In this document: positions 22,844 through 37,000 of the stretch, one piece after another
How the letters are laid out: each line of letters begins with the position of its first letter
How positions within the stretch are numbered: position 1 is the stretch's first letter
Source: Torreya grandis
Taxonomy: Eukaryota; Streptophyta; Pinopsida; Cupressales; Taxaceae
DNA: 64,000 nt
Assembly (NCBI GenBank): GCA_037957365.1
Contig: JARHVA010002004.1
Span: 2,422,001 to 2,486,000, forward strand
Direction: 5' to 3'
Program-made: the position numbers and the translations under genes
Notes under the pieces: model-generated
Database searches by the model: none
Told to the model about the DNA's origin: nothing
What the model saw: only the letters and a program-made list of their open reading frames with translations

Positions 22844-23330
22844 CTCCTCTTTTGAATCCTTGATCTAATAGATACTTGTCCAACCTAACATACAAAGCTC
22901 TAAGAGCTTGATTTATCCATAAAGAGCCTTTTTCAATCTTCAAACATAGTCTTTGTCATTTGTTAGTGATAACCCTTCAAGTTTACTAATGTACACTTCC
23001 TCTTCCAAATTCCCATTCAAAAAGGCAAATTTGGCATCCATGTGGTATACCTTGAATCCTTAATATGATATAAATAATATTATGGTCTAAAATATTGTTA
23101 TTGGTGCAAATGTATCTTCAAAGTCTACCCCTTTAACTTGTGTATATCCCTTGCATACTGATCTATCTTTATTCCTAGTGACTTCTCCATTATTGTTCAA
23201 CTTGTTTATAAACACCTATTTTGTGCCAATGGCATTCTTATCTTTAGGCCTAGGGACTAATTCCCAAGCCTCATTCTTCTCTATTTGGTCTAACTCCTCA
23301 TTCATAACACCTATCTAAAATTTGACTCTT
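22843..23330 (-). pseudogene. Copia RT N-terminal half (decayed)
   Basis: Minus strand. It starts near 23,310 with MNEELDQIEKNEAWELVP and PKDKNAIGTK-stop-VF, continues with NRDRSVCKGYTQ-like (NKDRSVCKGYTQVKGVDF) and FAPIT, then a frameshifted stretch. It ends with [19 protein letters not shown] at 22,860-22,943. This is the RVT_2 type RT of Ty1/Copia, downstream of integrase, as expected for Copia order. Confidence 0.9.
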
Positions 23331-23839
23331 AGATTCAATCTTGGATAATAGAGGAACATTTTCTTGATTTAGATTACTTACCAATCTTCTCCTTGTTCGT
23401 ATACATGCATTCTTATTGCCAATGATTTGAGATTCACAATGCTCTCTTTGAATCTATCTTGAGGGTCATTTTGAGTTTTATCTCTCTTCAACTTCTTTTT
23501 ATTCCTCATCAACCTCTATAGTATCCTCTTCATTCTTGAATTCCAAACTCTCTAAAGTATTCTTTGATTATGAGTGAGATTTACCTGTGTCATCAATATT
23601 CACATCGGTAATTTTCACTATCTTTGTAGTCTCTTGTTAAAACATCTATAGGCTAAGTTCATTGATGAGTATCCAAAGAATATTCCTTCATCAAATATAT
23701 AATGAAAATTTCCCAAGTCTTCATCATCTCTTCTGATGAAACATTTACTTTTAAACACTCTAAATTATTCCACATTGGTAGGTGTACCCTTCTATAATTC
23801 ATAAAGAGTCTTATTTCCATTATTACTTATCTATCCTCT

Positions 23840-24300
23840 ATTAAAAATTTAGACAATAATGCTTACAACCTTTCTCCAATATCCATCAGATAATATAAAT
23901 TCATTTAGCATAGTTTTAGCCATCTCTTGAACTATCATATTCTTTCTTTCCACTACCCCATTCTGGTGAGGTGTCCTAACTAATGAGAATTGTCTCCCTA
24001 TTCTATGAACCTCATAAAATTCATCAAACACATTGGACTAAAAATATCCTCCTCTATGATATCTTAGGCACTTCATCTTCCCATTATTTTCATTCTCAAT
24101 AAGAGCCTTGAATTCGTTGAACTTGTCAAGATCTTCTGATTTCTCTTTTAGGAATATAACCCACATCATTCTTGTGTAATCATTAATGAGTAATGTGAAG
24201 TATATATCTCATTGAATGATTTAAATTTTTGTAAGACAAAAAATATAAATGTGTATTAACTCCAAAGTTATTGTATAATAGTACTCCTTAGACTTGAACC
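23840..24300 (-). pseudogene. Copia integrase core (decayed)
   Basis: Minus strand. FTLLINDYTRMMWVIFLKEK and NEFKALIENE precede the open piece 23,849-24,031 (EVHRIGRQFSLVRTPHQNGV, VERKN). The last catalytic Glu in VERKN is kept. The second Asp block, usually SDRGGEF, reads YHRGGYF, and the first, usually HTDICGP, reads HIYIFC. Both catalytic Asp are lost, so the enzyme would be inactive even without the stops. Confidence 0.9.
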
Positions 24301-24639
24301 TTCTTCTATTCTACTTATCATGTTGACATGCCTTAGATAGTATGTTTGTAGGTTTGATAATCTTAAGCATGTTTTTTATATAATTGTTAGTGATAATATT
24401 GACCAATTTGTTAAAGTTTATATGACCTAACCTTATATGCCATATAAAAATTTCATCTATCGTGATCATGAATAATATATCCTTGATCTCATTTAATACA
24501 TATAGGTTGTTCTTAATCCTCTTGGTATTGGAAATTAGCCTTCCTGATTTGGATCTCCTTATCTCACACCCTATGTAGTAAAAGGTTAGTGTGTGTCCTT
24601 TATTTCACATTTGAATTACAATAAGAAGGTTATGTTTCA

Positions 24640-24850
24640 AACCTTCCACATGCAACACATTTTATGTCTTGATCTTTCTATTATCTAAACTCAAGACACC
24701 CTTCCCAACTATATTGGTAGTTATGTTGTCTCCAAAACTCATTGTTCTTGCATAATTATTCTTTAATGATATTAAATTATTTCTATCTCATTTCATATGT
24801 CTTGAACAACCACTATCTATATACCATTTCATGCCTTCATATTGAATGTG
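24640..24850 (-). pseudogene. Copia protease (decayed)
   Basis: Minus strand near 24,790-24,840 reads KWYIDSGCSRHMK, the Copia aspartic protease active site with Asp-Ser-Gly intact. It is followed by SFGDNITTNIVGKGVLSL. It lies between the Gag knuckle region and integrase, the usual Copia order. Confidence 0.88.
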
Positions 24851-24859
24851 GAAGGTAGT

Positions 24860-25545
24860 CTACACCAGCATAGAATCCTCTTTGGTCTTTTGTTCCTCCT
24901 TGACAAATAGTCCATCTTGATTATTGAGCTCAATATGATCCATCATAACTTGATTTGTATTCCATACCAATGTTTTATCCTTATTATAAATCTTAGGATA
25001 TTTATATGTCTTGTTTAATCTTGTGAACCTTCTAACTCTTTTAGAGCAAAATCTTGCAATGTGTCCTATATTGTGACAAATGTAGTAAACAACATTTATA
25101 TACTTACCATGGTTCCATGATGACTTATCCTTTATTTCATTGGGATAACTAATTGGTCTTTTCATGTTGGTAATCTTTAATTTTTATAACTTCTCACATA
25201 GTCTCTCAAACTTGCTCATTTTGTCTATGAGCTACTCATGCTCAATCTTCAAGGAATCTTTCTATCTTCAACTAGTCATACTCAACTTCCTTTGACATAT
25301 ACCTTGTGTTAACCCCTTATAACTAACTCCTGAGATCTTTTATAGTCTTATTTTGATTTTTAAACTCATCAAGGTTATTTATGAGCTCAACTTCAAGGTC
25401 TAATTTTGATTCTCATTTTACATTGTCATAGTAGACTTATTCATCATACCTATTGTGTTCTTCCTATTGATGACAAGGCATTCATGTGATTCTTAAGATC
25501 ACCTTCAATCTATTTAGACTTACCTTAAAAGACAAATATATAATA
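24860..25545 (-). pseudogene. Copia gag C-terminal part with zinc knuckle
   Basis: Open piece 24,860-25,165 contains a knuckle reading YYICHNIGHIARFC, so the first Cys of the CCHC motif is Tyr. Lys-rich sequence follows. Upstream to about 25,500 the minus strand has a coiled-coil-like, stop-ridden stretch. The UBN2-like N-terminal part seen at 1047-1600 in the sister element is not recognisable here. Confidence 0.8.
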
Positions 25546-25550
25546 ATAAT

Positions 25551-28421
25551 TATTGGAATCACAATTATTGATATTGGGGGGGGGGGGGGGGGGGGGGGGG
25601 TTAATCATTCTTCATAAACTTTTACAATTTTACTTTATCATTAATGAACTATCAAAATGATATAGTGAACTAGCAACATATTAAGAGCCATAAAAATGAG
25701 ATAATAACATAACACATAGATTAATTATTTGATTCAAAAACCCACTGATAATTCAAATGGACTACATTACTATAAGATAAACGTCAATATTTAGTGAAGC
25801 ACCAACCCCAACTAGCCAAGCACCCACTTGATCAAGTCTTTAGTAAGCACCTACTTGCAAGGAGGCACCAACCCCTAGATGAATCAACAATAACTCAGCC
25901 ACCTAATGGAATTTATCACCTTAAATACATATTTTTTATCAAACAAATGATGATGACCACGTCTTCATATTTTTATACTCTTATCCCTCTCAAATTGCAT
26001 TCTAAGCTCCTTCGCTCAATTAGGTCTCTTCAAGGCAAATTAGGTCATTTAACCTTGATACTCATCTATATTACCCATATTATATATTAATTATAGATTA
26101 TATGCACCATTATTATGGTCTATAATATCTCATTTATCTTTTCAAATTGATATATCTTCCATTCCAAATCACTTATTCACTAACTAGCTAATTAGGCCTA
26201 TTAGGCCTTATTCTTATACTAGGTTGTTGCTTATACACCTATTATTTGGAGATATAAACTTTAAAATTTATATTTACCATAAAATATTCCTTATTAAATT
26301 CCATAAAAATTAATCAAACATTAACATAGTTCATGCATATCATATAGGGCCAAAAAATTCTTTTAGGCGTTAAGGAGACCTAATTCAATTAGGCCTTCAT
26401 TAGCACACGTTACCCTTTGAAATCCTTGGAACAATTTCAAAATCCTAAAATAGAAATAATATATCATATTTCACTCAAATATACCCTTAATAATTTCATA
26501 TTAGGTCCATGATACATTTTATATCCAACCACCACTTGAAGCATGCCTATTAGCACTGTTCACAATTAGGCTTATGCATACTTAGAAAGTATGTCTTGAA
26601 CAACTGAAGTAAAAAAACAATTTTGTTAAAAAAACATGGGAAAAATAATATAAATAGAACCTTAAATACCTCAAAAACTTCACCAAGTTCATTATACTTC
26701 ATTACACAAGCAAAAGGACTCAAACTCTTCTCTACAAGTTACCTACTCAAAACCGCCAACTAGTATCAAAACACAGTCATGGAAACAATGACCTAAAACA
26801 CATGTAGAACCAGATTTATATAATTAAAATGAATTTATATTATCCTATTAGTTCATTATACAATTATAAAATAGATAGATAATATTTTCAAATGGAAATA
26901 TTAGTCTTGTAGACTAATCTCACAGTCTTGTACCTCATTGTCTTATCAGAACTAGACAGGTCAATTTATAAGCAACATATCCATCATATTCACTAATATC
27001 CAAAAAATATATATAATTTTAAAATTTATTAAAGGTATTAAATAAAATATAAATGTAATTTTATTTGTACCTAATCCATTATAATTCATCCCTAATCACC
27101 CTCTCACTTCTTGGTTTCTTACTATTTTCATCATTAGGCATTTTAGCAACTGATCAACTTGTATGACTGGTTTATCACACTTGAGGTATAAAAACTTCCC
27201 AAAAAACACAATTGAAATAAAATACAAGTCTTAATATTATCCATCGAATGATTTTCATACTTTTACTTGGTCAACTCTAACTATTATAATAAATCTTTGA
27301 GAAATAAAGCCTTTCTTGTAGGGTCCACTCACTCACCTTACAAACCAATCACACCTATAAGTGATTTGGAGAGTTTAATAAAACCTCAAATCACTTAAAT
27401 ATCCATACCAATCCATTCTGATCACTTTCAAACAATATCTTTCACATTGCGTTAGTGTTAGGGTTTTAGAGAGGGTTAACATTATTTTTGATGTTAATGA
27501 TTATTCGTAAAGCCCTACCCCTCATTTTCAAAACTAATTCCTAGATATATTATCTATAACCATTACCCATCTCTTCTTAATATCTTAGGTTCCCATGTAG
27601 AAGTTACACATGCCAATGAACACTTGAAATACCTTATCAGGTTGATAATTCTTCATTTTGTGCACTCACGAGACCTCAAAACCATTTTCATGCCTTAACC
27701 TTTAAATTTTGACCCTAAAATTTGTCAACATACTTGAAAAAACAATAAACCCTTTTTTTAATGCTCACATGCTCATACAAAATCTCATACCCAATTCGGC
27801 CATGCTCTCTCTTACTTTCTATGCCTTAACCTGCAAGTCACATGAGGTCTTGAAACTGACCTTATAACCATTATCCAAGATATCAACACCTCATATAAAA
27901 ACTCAATAAACCTATATAATACTAAAAAACTACTTTAAATCCTTAATAGGCCTTAAAAACACCTCATGAAACCTCATTCGGTCAGGTAGGGTCTAGAGCT
28001 AGTGTAGTTACATACTTAGTCTATAGGTCCTACCCCTACAAGCTCACTCTAAGAATATCATGATTTATATAATGCCTCATATTCATTCTAAAATAACCTA
28101 ATATATCTCTTTATACCTCTATGCATCCATCTCACCTGGTCACCAAGCTCATACCTTCTCACATGGTCTCTTCATGATATGACTAGTGTCATGACTAGGC
28201 TTTTCAAGCTCTTAAGACTTACCAGTTGACCTTAAAACACTTATTGATGATATTATACCTTACTCACATGTCATAAATTATCCTCAAAAAATTTCATACC
28301 TCTCAATGATGATATCAAAAAATAACATACTTTAATGACCTCATGAACACCTTTGATAAGAACCTTTGACATTAATGATAACATCAATGCCAAACTTCAA
28401 CAATATGATCAATGATCAACA
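25551..28421 (-). repeat. 5' LTR of the minus-strand Copia element (2.87 kb)
   Basis: Ends are TATTGG at 25,551 and ATCAACA at 28,421 (plus-strand view). It pairs with 18,626-21,258. A run of 25 G (25,576-25,600), C on the element's sense strand, lies about 25 bp from the gag-side end, where this family has a short C-rich run. The adjoining primer site (25,537-25,548) is too decayed to confirm. Confidence 0.87.
25576..25600. repeat. Poly-G run, 25 bases
   Basis: An uninterrupted G25 tract. It replaces the C5-6 run found at the same place in the LTR ending at 7260, so it is probably an expansion of that run, or an assembly or polishing error. Confidence 0.95.
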
Positions 28422-28690
28422 TGCTTAGCAATCATTCTAATAAGATTTATAAATAGGGTGAGTGATTCCTTGGGAATGTTTTGCTAATACTTGAGCATGA
28501 TAACCAAAAAAATGTAAATATTTATTTATAAAATCATATTATTTGGAAGATTGAGTATCATTATTGAAAGGCATATTTTTATCCTTTTCTTGATCCGATT
28601 CATCTTTTTGAACCTTTTCTTGATCTATGTTTGATATTTTATAATTTTTTTCTCTCTTATGTTTTCTTTGTTACCCAAATTTTTTGTTTT
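28422..28690. other. Unassigned AT-rich DNA
   Basis: Flank of the Copia LTR. No matching target duplication can be assigned because the other LTR is truncated. Confidence 0.4.
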
Positions 28691-28925
28691 GGAACTTATG
28701 TTTTAGGACAGGTACTCATAATGTGAGTGGTTTTCTTGAGTGATGTATCAATTATAGGTTCACCACTATCTTTGAGACTTTGTATTTGGTTCTTCAATGA
28801 AAAAACATGTTCTATATGATGTTCATTGATTCTATGATATACAAAATAGTACTTGTATCTATGTATAAGATGCATAAGATGTATTTTTATCACTTTGTCT
28901 CAAACAATTTCTCTTAGAGTTTCAC
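28690..28925 (-). pseudogene. Fragment of a Ty3/Gypsy gag
   Basis: Minus-strand open piece 28,696-28,893 contains KYYFVYHRINEHHIEHVFSL and LKNQIQSLKDSGEPIID. The spacing K-Y-[C]-x-Y-H-x5-H-x-I-E-x-[C]-F-x-L-K is the zinc-knuckle neighbourhood of Tat/Athila-type gag proteins, with the Cys positions changed. No protease or RT follows to the left. Confidence 0.6.
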
Positions 28926-30284
28926 TTGACCTCTTCATAATATTTTATTCATTTGTAGAATCATTTATTTTGAATGTATCTTATTTGTTTTAGGTTTTCA
29001 TTTAGATATAAAACATTTTTTGACACAAAATTGGTATGTGAGGATGCAAATACATGATTAAAACTACCATGTGTCAGATTTTGGGCATATAAAATCTGAT
29101 TTTCCATTAGTGTGATATTTGAACTAAAATATTGATTTTGATTTTGTAACTCTTCTATTCACAATAATTAAGCCTATTTAAATCTATTTGAATATAAATA
29201 CATACACCATATACCTTACCCATTGAAGGATTGAGAGCTTGGACCTTGTTACAGGGATGATAGCTATCAACCTCCTTAGGATTTGGAGGCAGAGGCTCAA
29301 TATTATTTCCATAAGATTGGTAAAGAGTGGTTTGAGTTTTATTTCAATTCTAATAATCCTCTGATTTGGTTGTTTTTAATTTATTATATTTTTAACCCCT
29401 TATATCCTTAATTTATTGAATCAGGTAACTAATGTAGCAAACCATAACAACTATAAGTTATTGGACTAGAAAATGATTTATAGAGATGTCCATGACAAAT
29501 AATTTCAATATTAAATAAATTTAAAACTATTGGATAAGGTTTTTGAAAATATGATATAGGTTTTTATGTAAAAATAGGAAATGAGATGAACCTAAAAAAA
29601 TAGGGAAATAAAAGTACATGTACGACATATAGATCTAAATTTATTAAAAAAAAGTAAATTTCTAAATTTGCTAAATCGGTATAATATTTTGGAAAATAGA
29701 TAGAGGTTTTTGTATGTATCAGAATATTTATGAAAAATATATAATAATTTTTAATTATTATCTAATATGAATCATAAATAATCAAAATAAGTTTGAATGC
29801 TTCACAGGCAAACCCTATAATATTATAAATAAAGAATCAACAATTACGATAAATAAAAAATAGTTTTCAGATATATGAGAGAGGTTTTTTAATATAATAT
29901 ATTTTTTTTAAAAACACATAAATTAATTTCAACATAAGTACACCATTCAACTTGTATTACAATATGTATTAAGAAAAGTAAGTTGTAAATATTGAAATTT
30001 TCATATCGAATTTTGATAGACAAAAAGAGGTTTTTTCATATGATAATATGAGTAGAAAATACTTTTAAGGAATGTTAAAATGAACCTATTTTGAGGTTAA
30101 AATATGTTGATCAATGAATAATCCACTTATAATCATTTTCACATGAAGCCCTTATGATTAGAGGAGGTAAAACCCTAGGGTAAAGATTCAAATATGAAAA
30201 TTTATCACATGTTAAAACCCTAGTAGACTTAGAAGCCCTAAATCAGAAAAAAAAATTACATTTTCACATGGATTGGGTTCACCA
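28926..30284. other. AT-rich DNA, nothing recognised
   Basis: No reading frame, LTR end or array was found. Several short A/T runs occur. Confidence 0.5.
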
Positions 30285-30833
30285 AATGTTTAAACCTAAT
30301 TTATATTAGGATATTATTGGGTATATAGGGTTAATAATATAGAAACAATATGGTACAAGGGTGAATATCAAATCTACAATAGGAAAATTAAATGATAAAC
30401 TTAAATGTATAATATACTAAGTTTATTAATTTGAGATAAGCTATAAATGGAATGTACAACTATGATATATATACAAAATGATACAAAAGAGATGCACTTA
30501 GATTTTTATGATACTAATGTATATATAGATCTATAATAGGTTGAAATCATGTAGGAAGATAGTTTTAGAACATTTGTCAGATTCTAGATCTGGTGTATAT
30601 GGCTCTCTAGACAATTGTGTTATCCTTGGATGGTTTAGTTGATGTTACTATTTGAGTTCAATGCTAATGTCCTATACAAAATATTAGCTAAAATAGGATG
30701 CAACCACCTAGATTCTTCTGGTTTTGGATTTGTCTTCACTCTGGTGTATTTATATTTTAGTCATGGACTATTGCTCCTTGTGAAATGGAAAAACCCTAAA
30801 TTTTCATCTTCAATATGACCTTGGGGAAAAATT
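30285..30833 (+). repeat. Dispersed repeat, copy 2
   Basis: Direct-orientation relative of 510-1062. In this copy similarity stops at about 30,833, and the gag coding sequence that follows copy 1 is absent. Confidence 0.75.
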
Positions 30834-33073
30834 TGTTAGTGGGCACATAGTGTTAAGTTGACCCACAATGGCCTTATTATCAAAATGCACTACCTAAAAA
30901 TCTAATACTCAAGAAGAGGGACTTAGACTCATGTAATTTTACCCTACATGTTGGTTTTTGTGTGAATTATGCAATGCATATAAAGCAAGTAAAATTATGA
31001 CCTAGTTTGTAAATTGGGAAATAAGACCTTATGAATGCCCCTTTAGTAACTCAGACTTGTAGATGTGTTGTATATGATTGATGTGGAAATAAGGAAGATT
31101 TTGATTAATTTAATGCTTGATAGAGTGCTTTTGATAAGTGCATTAGTCTCTTGGTCTAATTTATAGGTGAGAAATGAATGAGGGTTAATATTGTATTTAT
31201 ATGAATCTTATAAGGAAATAAATAAAATTAAGACACTTAGGTTAGCCATTGTAATAATTTTTATATGTAAATTATATGACTTTAGGATACTAGGCACTTC
31301 CATCAGGTCATGACATTAATAACAATGCTACTATATGTCCCCAATGTTAGTGTCCAAGGAACAAGAGAGCAGGTATATGCTTATAACTTGTAGAGTTATA
31401 ATATAAGTACATTTTAAATATGTCAGGCAAGATAGAATGTCTATGTCATCAATATAAGACTCATAAAACTAAGAGATAGGCCAAGGGGCATAATATAGAG
31501 TATATGCAAGGATTTTGGAAGCAAGACATAAGTAGAATTAATAGGAAAAACCAAGGTATGAGTTTTATATGTGTACAATAATTAGGTGTTACATAATCAC
31601 ATAATATAATCTACAAAGGTCATGTCTCTATGACATGACCCCATTAATATTCCTTTATTTTTGAGGTAAGGGAAATAGAATCAAGCATTTACCTTACCTT
31701 AAAAGGATAAGATAACTATAAAATATATGTATGAATAATGTAGCATGTAGGAGTCATATAAAAATAATATTTTTAAAAATTTATCAATTACTAATGATTT
31801 CTCTCTTATATAAAGTTGTTGAGTTTCAATCTCTCTAAGTGTACGCCTTAAAGGGTCCATCAATAAAGGTTTGAGTAAACCATTGGTTCTTTGTAATATT
31901 GTTTTATAAATCTATCATGCCTATATCTACTACAAAATCCCACTTACTTGATCTCTTAATCGATATTCCTCCTAAATAGCTCCTAACTAAGGTAAGGCCT
32001 ATCTCTTCTAACTATACCGGCCTAGGTTAATGTATTGTTTTTTATTCCTACCAAAATTCAAACTTGGACAACCTATGTTGACATGGTTTCAAAAATCACA
32101 ATACATGCTTCTTAATTAGGTTAGCCTAAGCTGACCTAGTTTGAGGTTAAACAATAACTTTTTAATGATTTTAAGGAGGATCCATATTATCACCTAAAAC
32201 TATGGAAGGTTTTAGGGTCAACTCATCACTATAAATAAAAGTCTTTTATCAATCCAATAGAGAGGAACATTCATTTTTGAATTATTGTTTATTGCAATTA
32301 TGCTTTAGTCTACATTTGGGAGAAACCTTTGCTTAGATCTTGTCTTGAAGGGAAATAACTTGTCTTGTAAAGTCTTGGATGCAAATAAAATAATTATTTT
32401 ATTTGATAGTTGATTTCAACCATTGTGATCCTTACAAACACAACAACCTCTTACAAATCACCATTGGCCAAGGAATATATTGAGGCTCGACAAGTTATAT
32501 TCAAGGTAATATTTTATAAAATTTAACCCTTTAATTTAGTAGATAGATATTGCATATTTAATAGCTTAAATGTATGTATAACTCCTTGTTTGAGTATCCT
32601 CTACACTTAAACTTAGTGTGGTTATAAGGTTATTCAAACTTTCAGTTTTCTACCCAAGGTAACCTATACCTCTATTTGTATACCATGGTTCCTTACCCAT
32701 TTTAGTGTTATTTTAACCATCCCCCTTATTTTTATTATAATCTTTGGTAACACTAGATTAAATTAATTATATTATAATTATTAAGAGACCTAGTTAGTGT
32801 TATTGCATTATATTAATTTCCTAGAGGATTTAGAATCCTATCCATTGATGTTGTCTGGTAACTACACCTCTACCTAGTTTATGAGATATAATTTCTCATG
32901 CCATGATATATCTAAATATCTTATTCATTTTGGTTTATTTACATTATTTTAATCTGGATATATTAGGTATGATTAGTTTTAGGTCTATTTTATTTTGTTG
33001 AATACATTCTGTTGAACTTGATGTAAACTAACCATTGATTTTTACTTATTTAGCAGCCTATATTAGTGGAAGT
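30834..33073. other. Unassigned DNA left of the giant element
   Basis: Stop-rich in all frames. A TATA-like ACTATAAATAAAAG at 32,228-32,241 is followed by about 270 bp of more mixed sequence ending in CAAGGTAATATT (32,500-32,511), which could be read as a 5' exon with a donor site. With no coding frame this is only suggestive. The last bases, GAAGT (33,069-33,073), look like the left target duplication of the giant element. Confidence 0.4.
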
Positions 33074-34074
33074 TTTTGATACCTCTAAATGTATTAGAGC
33101 GGTTCTTAGTGTTCAAATAACACTTCTCATTTTAGAATTCTAGGAATTCAAAGCATAACTAGCAGGGTGTGGTAACTTGATGTCCCCTGTGGTGAAAAAA
33201 TGATAGAGTAATGTATGATTGTTCCACAAAATTTACAATAGTTGATGGTTGGGAGCCATAATGGTCCAATTATTTATAAATTATATGTATATTTACTAAT
33301 GCTAATGTATTTTTGGTCAAAATTTAAATTATATATTAATCTAGATGGATATTTATAATGAAATTTAAGCTACAATGATCTGGTTAGAAAAAGAATCAAA
33401 AGGGAAGGGTAAGGCAGAAAGAAAACAAGTGATTATTGATCCTAGACTCAAATATCATGACAAAGTTTCAATTAAAACTAAACTTGTATTTACCAATATA
33501 TGATACAAAATAGAAAAATCTCAAATCTCACCACACACCAGACAAATTTCTAAGGATAATATAGAATTATACAAGTAATAACTAGTTTTGGCTTTAAAAA
33601 ATCATTAATAAACTTAAATAGCATAAGCACATCTGAATATAGTACAAATGAAATGAATCAAATTAAATATCCTTCAACCAATTTATCATAAGCACTAATT
33701 ATCAACCCTATATCACAAATGCAAATTCAGAATTCAAAGAAACTATTCAAATTCAAACTTAGAACCAACAAATCTTTTTAGAACTCCTTGATTGTATTAA
33801 TTTTTCCAAGTATAAATTTTTTTTATCAAAAATCTCTCCCTTTATAAGATGGTAATACATGCCTTTTATAGAAAGATAAGGTAGTATACTCATCATTTAC
33901 AAGATACAATTGTACAAAAGATAAGGACAACTTTCCTTCCTAGAAATTTATAGAGTACATTTTCTTTTCAAAAATAGACTGACCTCGAAGCAATATGCTA
34001 ACAAACTAGCATATGACTTACAATATAATATTCCCTATTTCAAATATTATAATATTTTTACAAAGGAATATCAA

Positions 34075-37000
34075 TTAGTTGGTGGGCCTGTTGCCAAAGG
34101 GTTTCATTGTTGTTTTTGTAGAATTTCCATAGCCTTTTGATGTTATTCTTTGAAAAGCTCTAGATCTATATTTGGATTTAGGAGGTAGACCTCTTATTGA
34201 TCAGTTAAGTCATCAAGGTCCCTATTATATCTAGCTATAAATTCTTTTATTCTCTAGGATTTTTAAAAAATTTCCTCAGCTATGAAGATAATACATAAAA
34301 TCCTACTATTGTCACTGCCTAATTTTCCTTGGTGTTTACCATTTACCTCCTACATTACCAAGGTAACTATATACTTATACTCAACATCATCAATAATCCC
34401 TAGGGCTATAGTCTTAGTAGGATTAGCTATAATAGTGCTTAGGATTTTTTTAATTCTAGTATTTAATTCCTTATCATCAGCCAAGATTCTATCCAAACTC
34501 TCTTTCAACACACTTAGACTCTAGATTTTATCCACCACTATTCTCAATATAGCATTTCAGTATACTAAGATGATGTTTTTGAATCTAGGGATTCTATCCC
34601 TGATTAAAATGCTAATGAGATCCCTTATACTAGTCTCTACCTCTTGACACTCTATTATTAATCCCTTAGCGACTTCACTTTGTTCGATTAATGCATCTTG
34701 CCTCAGCTTTATTGATTTTAAAGAATCAAACATATCAAAGAATGATGATTCAAACATATTTATTATGGTATTAGGCACTAATAAAATGGCCTATGTCTCT
34801 AAGTTTTCCTTTCCCTTTTCTAAATTTAGAATCCTTTGTTTCATTTCTCTAATCCTAGATTTGGCTTGAGCTGAATGAGCCTCAAGTAGGATCTCAATAT
34901 CTTCTTCATGGATAGTAACCTCACCAAGTTACTACCCTCTAACTAGGGTTAAGACTATAAAGGGTTAAACCTTATAGAAAATGAACTCTTCAATTCCCAC
35001 CATGTCTTTCTTTTTAGTTACCCTTTCTAATCGAGTTGTCTCTGAATTAAACTGCACTGTAGTAATTGGATTTGTGTATGTTGGAATCTCTAATACCTAA
35101 ATTCTAGTGCTACTTGATGCTCCTAGAGCATCCATTTTCTTGTCATCTAGCCTTGTAGTAGTTATTATTATTCTTTCTTCTTATTCTCTTATCAAAGCCC
35201 TTATCCACAGCTTGATTTCTTCATGCACATCAATATTGATAGCCTTTATTAGTTCCCATGAGTGGGACAAAAAGGGGATCTTATGTAATCTCCCATAAAT
35301 GAACCAATTAGGGATGACTAGTCCATAGATGGGGTGATTATCACTAAAAAGGTTAACTTCACTCATAGGTTGAGTGAGAGTCAACCTTGGATTCTTTGAT
35401 CCCATAGGGACCAATGCTACTTCTACCTTTCTCTTCTCTTTGGGTACCATTGGGACTATATCAAGAAAAACTTCCTTTCCTTTATTCTCTTTCTCAGCTT
35501 CATCTACCCGAGCTTATGTTTTCTCAACCTATTCTTCTTCTTCTCTAGATCCATATGCCTTAGCAAGAACTCTAGGGCATCTTCAACTATCTCATTTAGC
35601 CCTAAATAAATCATGTCTAAGTTCTCAACTAGAGATGTTGGCCTTTGGGGTATGGTTTAGGGTGAGGGTCCCTCTCCAAGCCTCTCTTCTATATTTTATT
35701 TTCCATGTCCCTATATAATTTTCCCTTGGGGTTGTGGATGCTCCAACTAAGGTTGTTCTTGAGTTATCCTAGATGGTCGAGGCAAAAAATGATACTTAGG
35801 AGGATGCATTAGCCATATATCCCCTACTATTTTATCATCACTTGTCAATTTGTGCTCAATTTTAATATTATATCCCTTAAGTCTAGTCAACACTTCCTCA
35901 AAACTACTTGCCTTGATATAGATGGTGTCATGGATACCAAGTTGATGCACATATATAGGTTTGGAAAACTACTTGTTCTTTAGATGTGGGCCCACTACAT
36001 TATTGGTATCTCACTACTTGAGATCATATAATTAGAACCCAAAGGATTCCCTATGCCTAGACATGGTGTCAACTTACTTCCAATCCTATACCACTGTCCT
36101 TATAATTATTAGAGTAAATGGATGGAGGAGGCCCTTCCTCTTCTCTTTGAAAACTCCATCAACACCATTAATGAATTGGGAGGCAATTTATTATTCTACC
36201 AAATTTATAGGTATATGGACATGTAATCTACATGGTTGAGTCAAAATTCCCTCAATTCAAATCATTGTGCAATTGGGTAAAACTAGATATCTCTCATCAG
36301 CTCTACGTATTTATTAATCAAAGGAGAAACACTGGGTATGGGAATCCCTATGAAGGCCTCTACCAAAGCAGGATATAAATAGTCACATATGAATTGCATG
36401 TGGTTCATATACTTGAAGATGTGTAGTTTTGAGTAATGATGGGAAATTATAGTTCTTCCCTCTGGAGACTAGTTCTTGATGTCTGGGATCTTGGTGGAAG
36501 CAAGTAGGGCATCTAGCAAGTAAGACATTATCAAAAATTACTTGCTTGTTTTCCTCTTGATGGAAGTAAATTACTTCCCTGGGAAGACACTAATCATATC
36601 TCCAATAAGAGGGGTGAGTTTATTTTTTATGATGAAATACACAAAAGAGACCCAACACTTGTTGACGTAAGTAGTTGAGGGGGTACCTGATGTTTTGTTT
36701 AGTAGGGTCATGATAACCCTAATTCCCTCCCTAAACTAGATAATTGGGATCTTACCCTCAAAGTCTCTAAATACATGGTTCCCTCCATGATTTGAGGATG
36801 GTATCTAGGTCATTGTGGTTGCTCCATTCCTTTATTGTGGGTAGGTTACATGGGGATTTGGGAGCTTATAATATTTATTAAAGGCTAATGGGGAAATGTA
36901 TGCCACTCTCTTAGAGCTTCCCTCATGGATAATCTAATCATTATTAATCCTATAATAAATAAAAATTAGAGAAAACATATCGATATAGTGAAGTACCTTT

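Noticed and set aside
32228..32511. TATA-like box followed by a possible exon and donor site
   Set aside because: No coding frame, no downstream exons, and AT-rich DNA makes such matches common.
34282..35718. Plus-strand ORFs in the left LTR
   Set aside because: They are antisense shadows of the minus-strand LTR reading frame.
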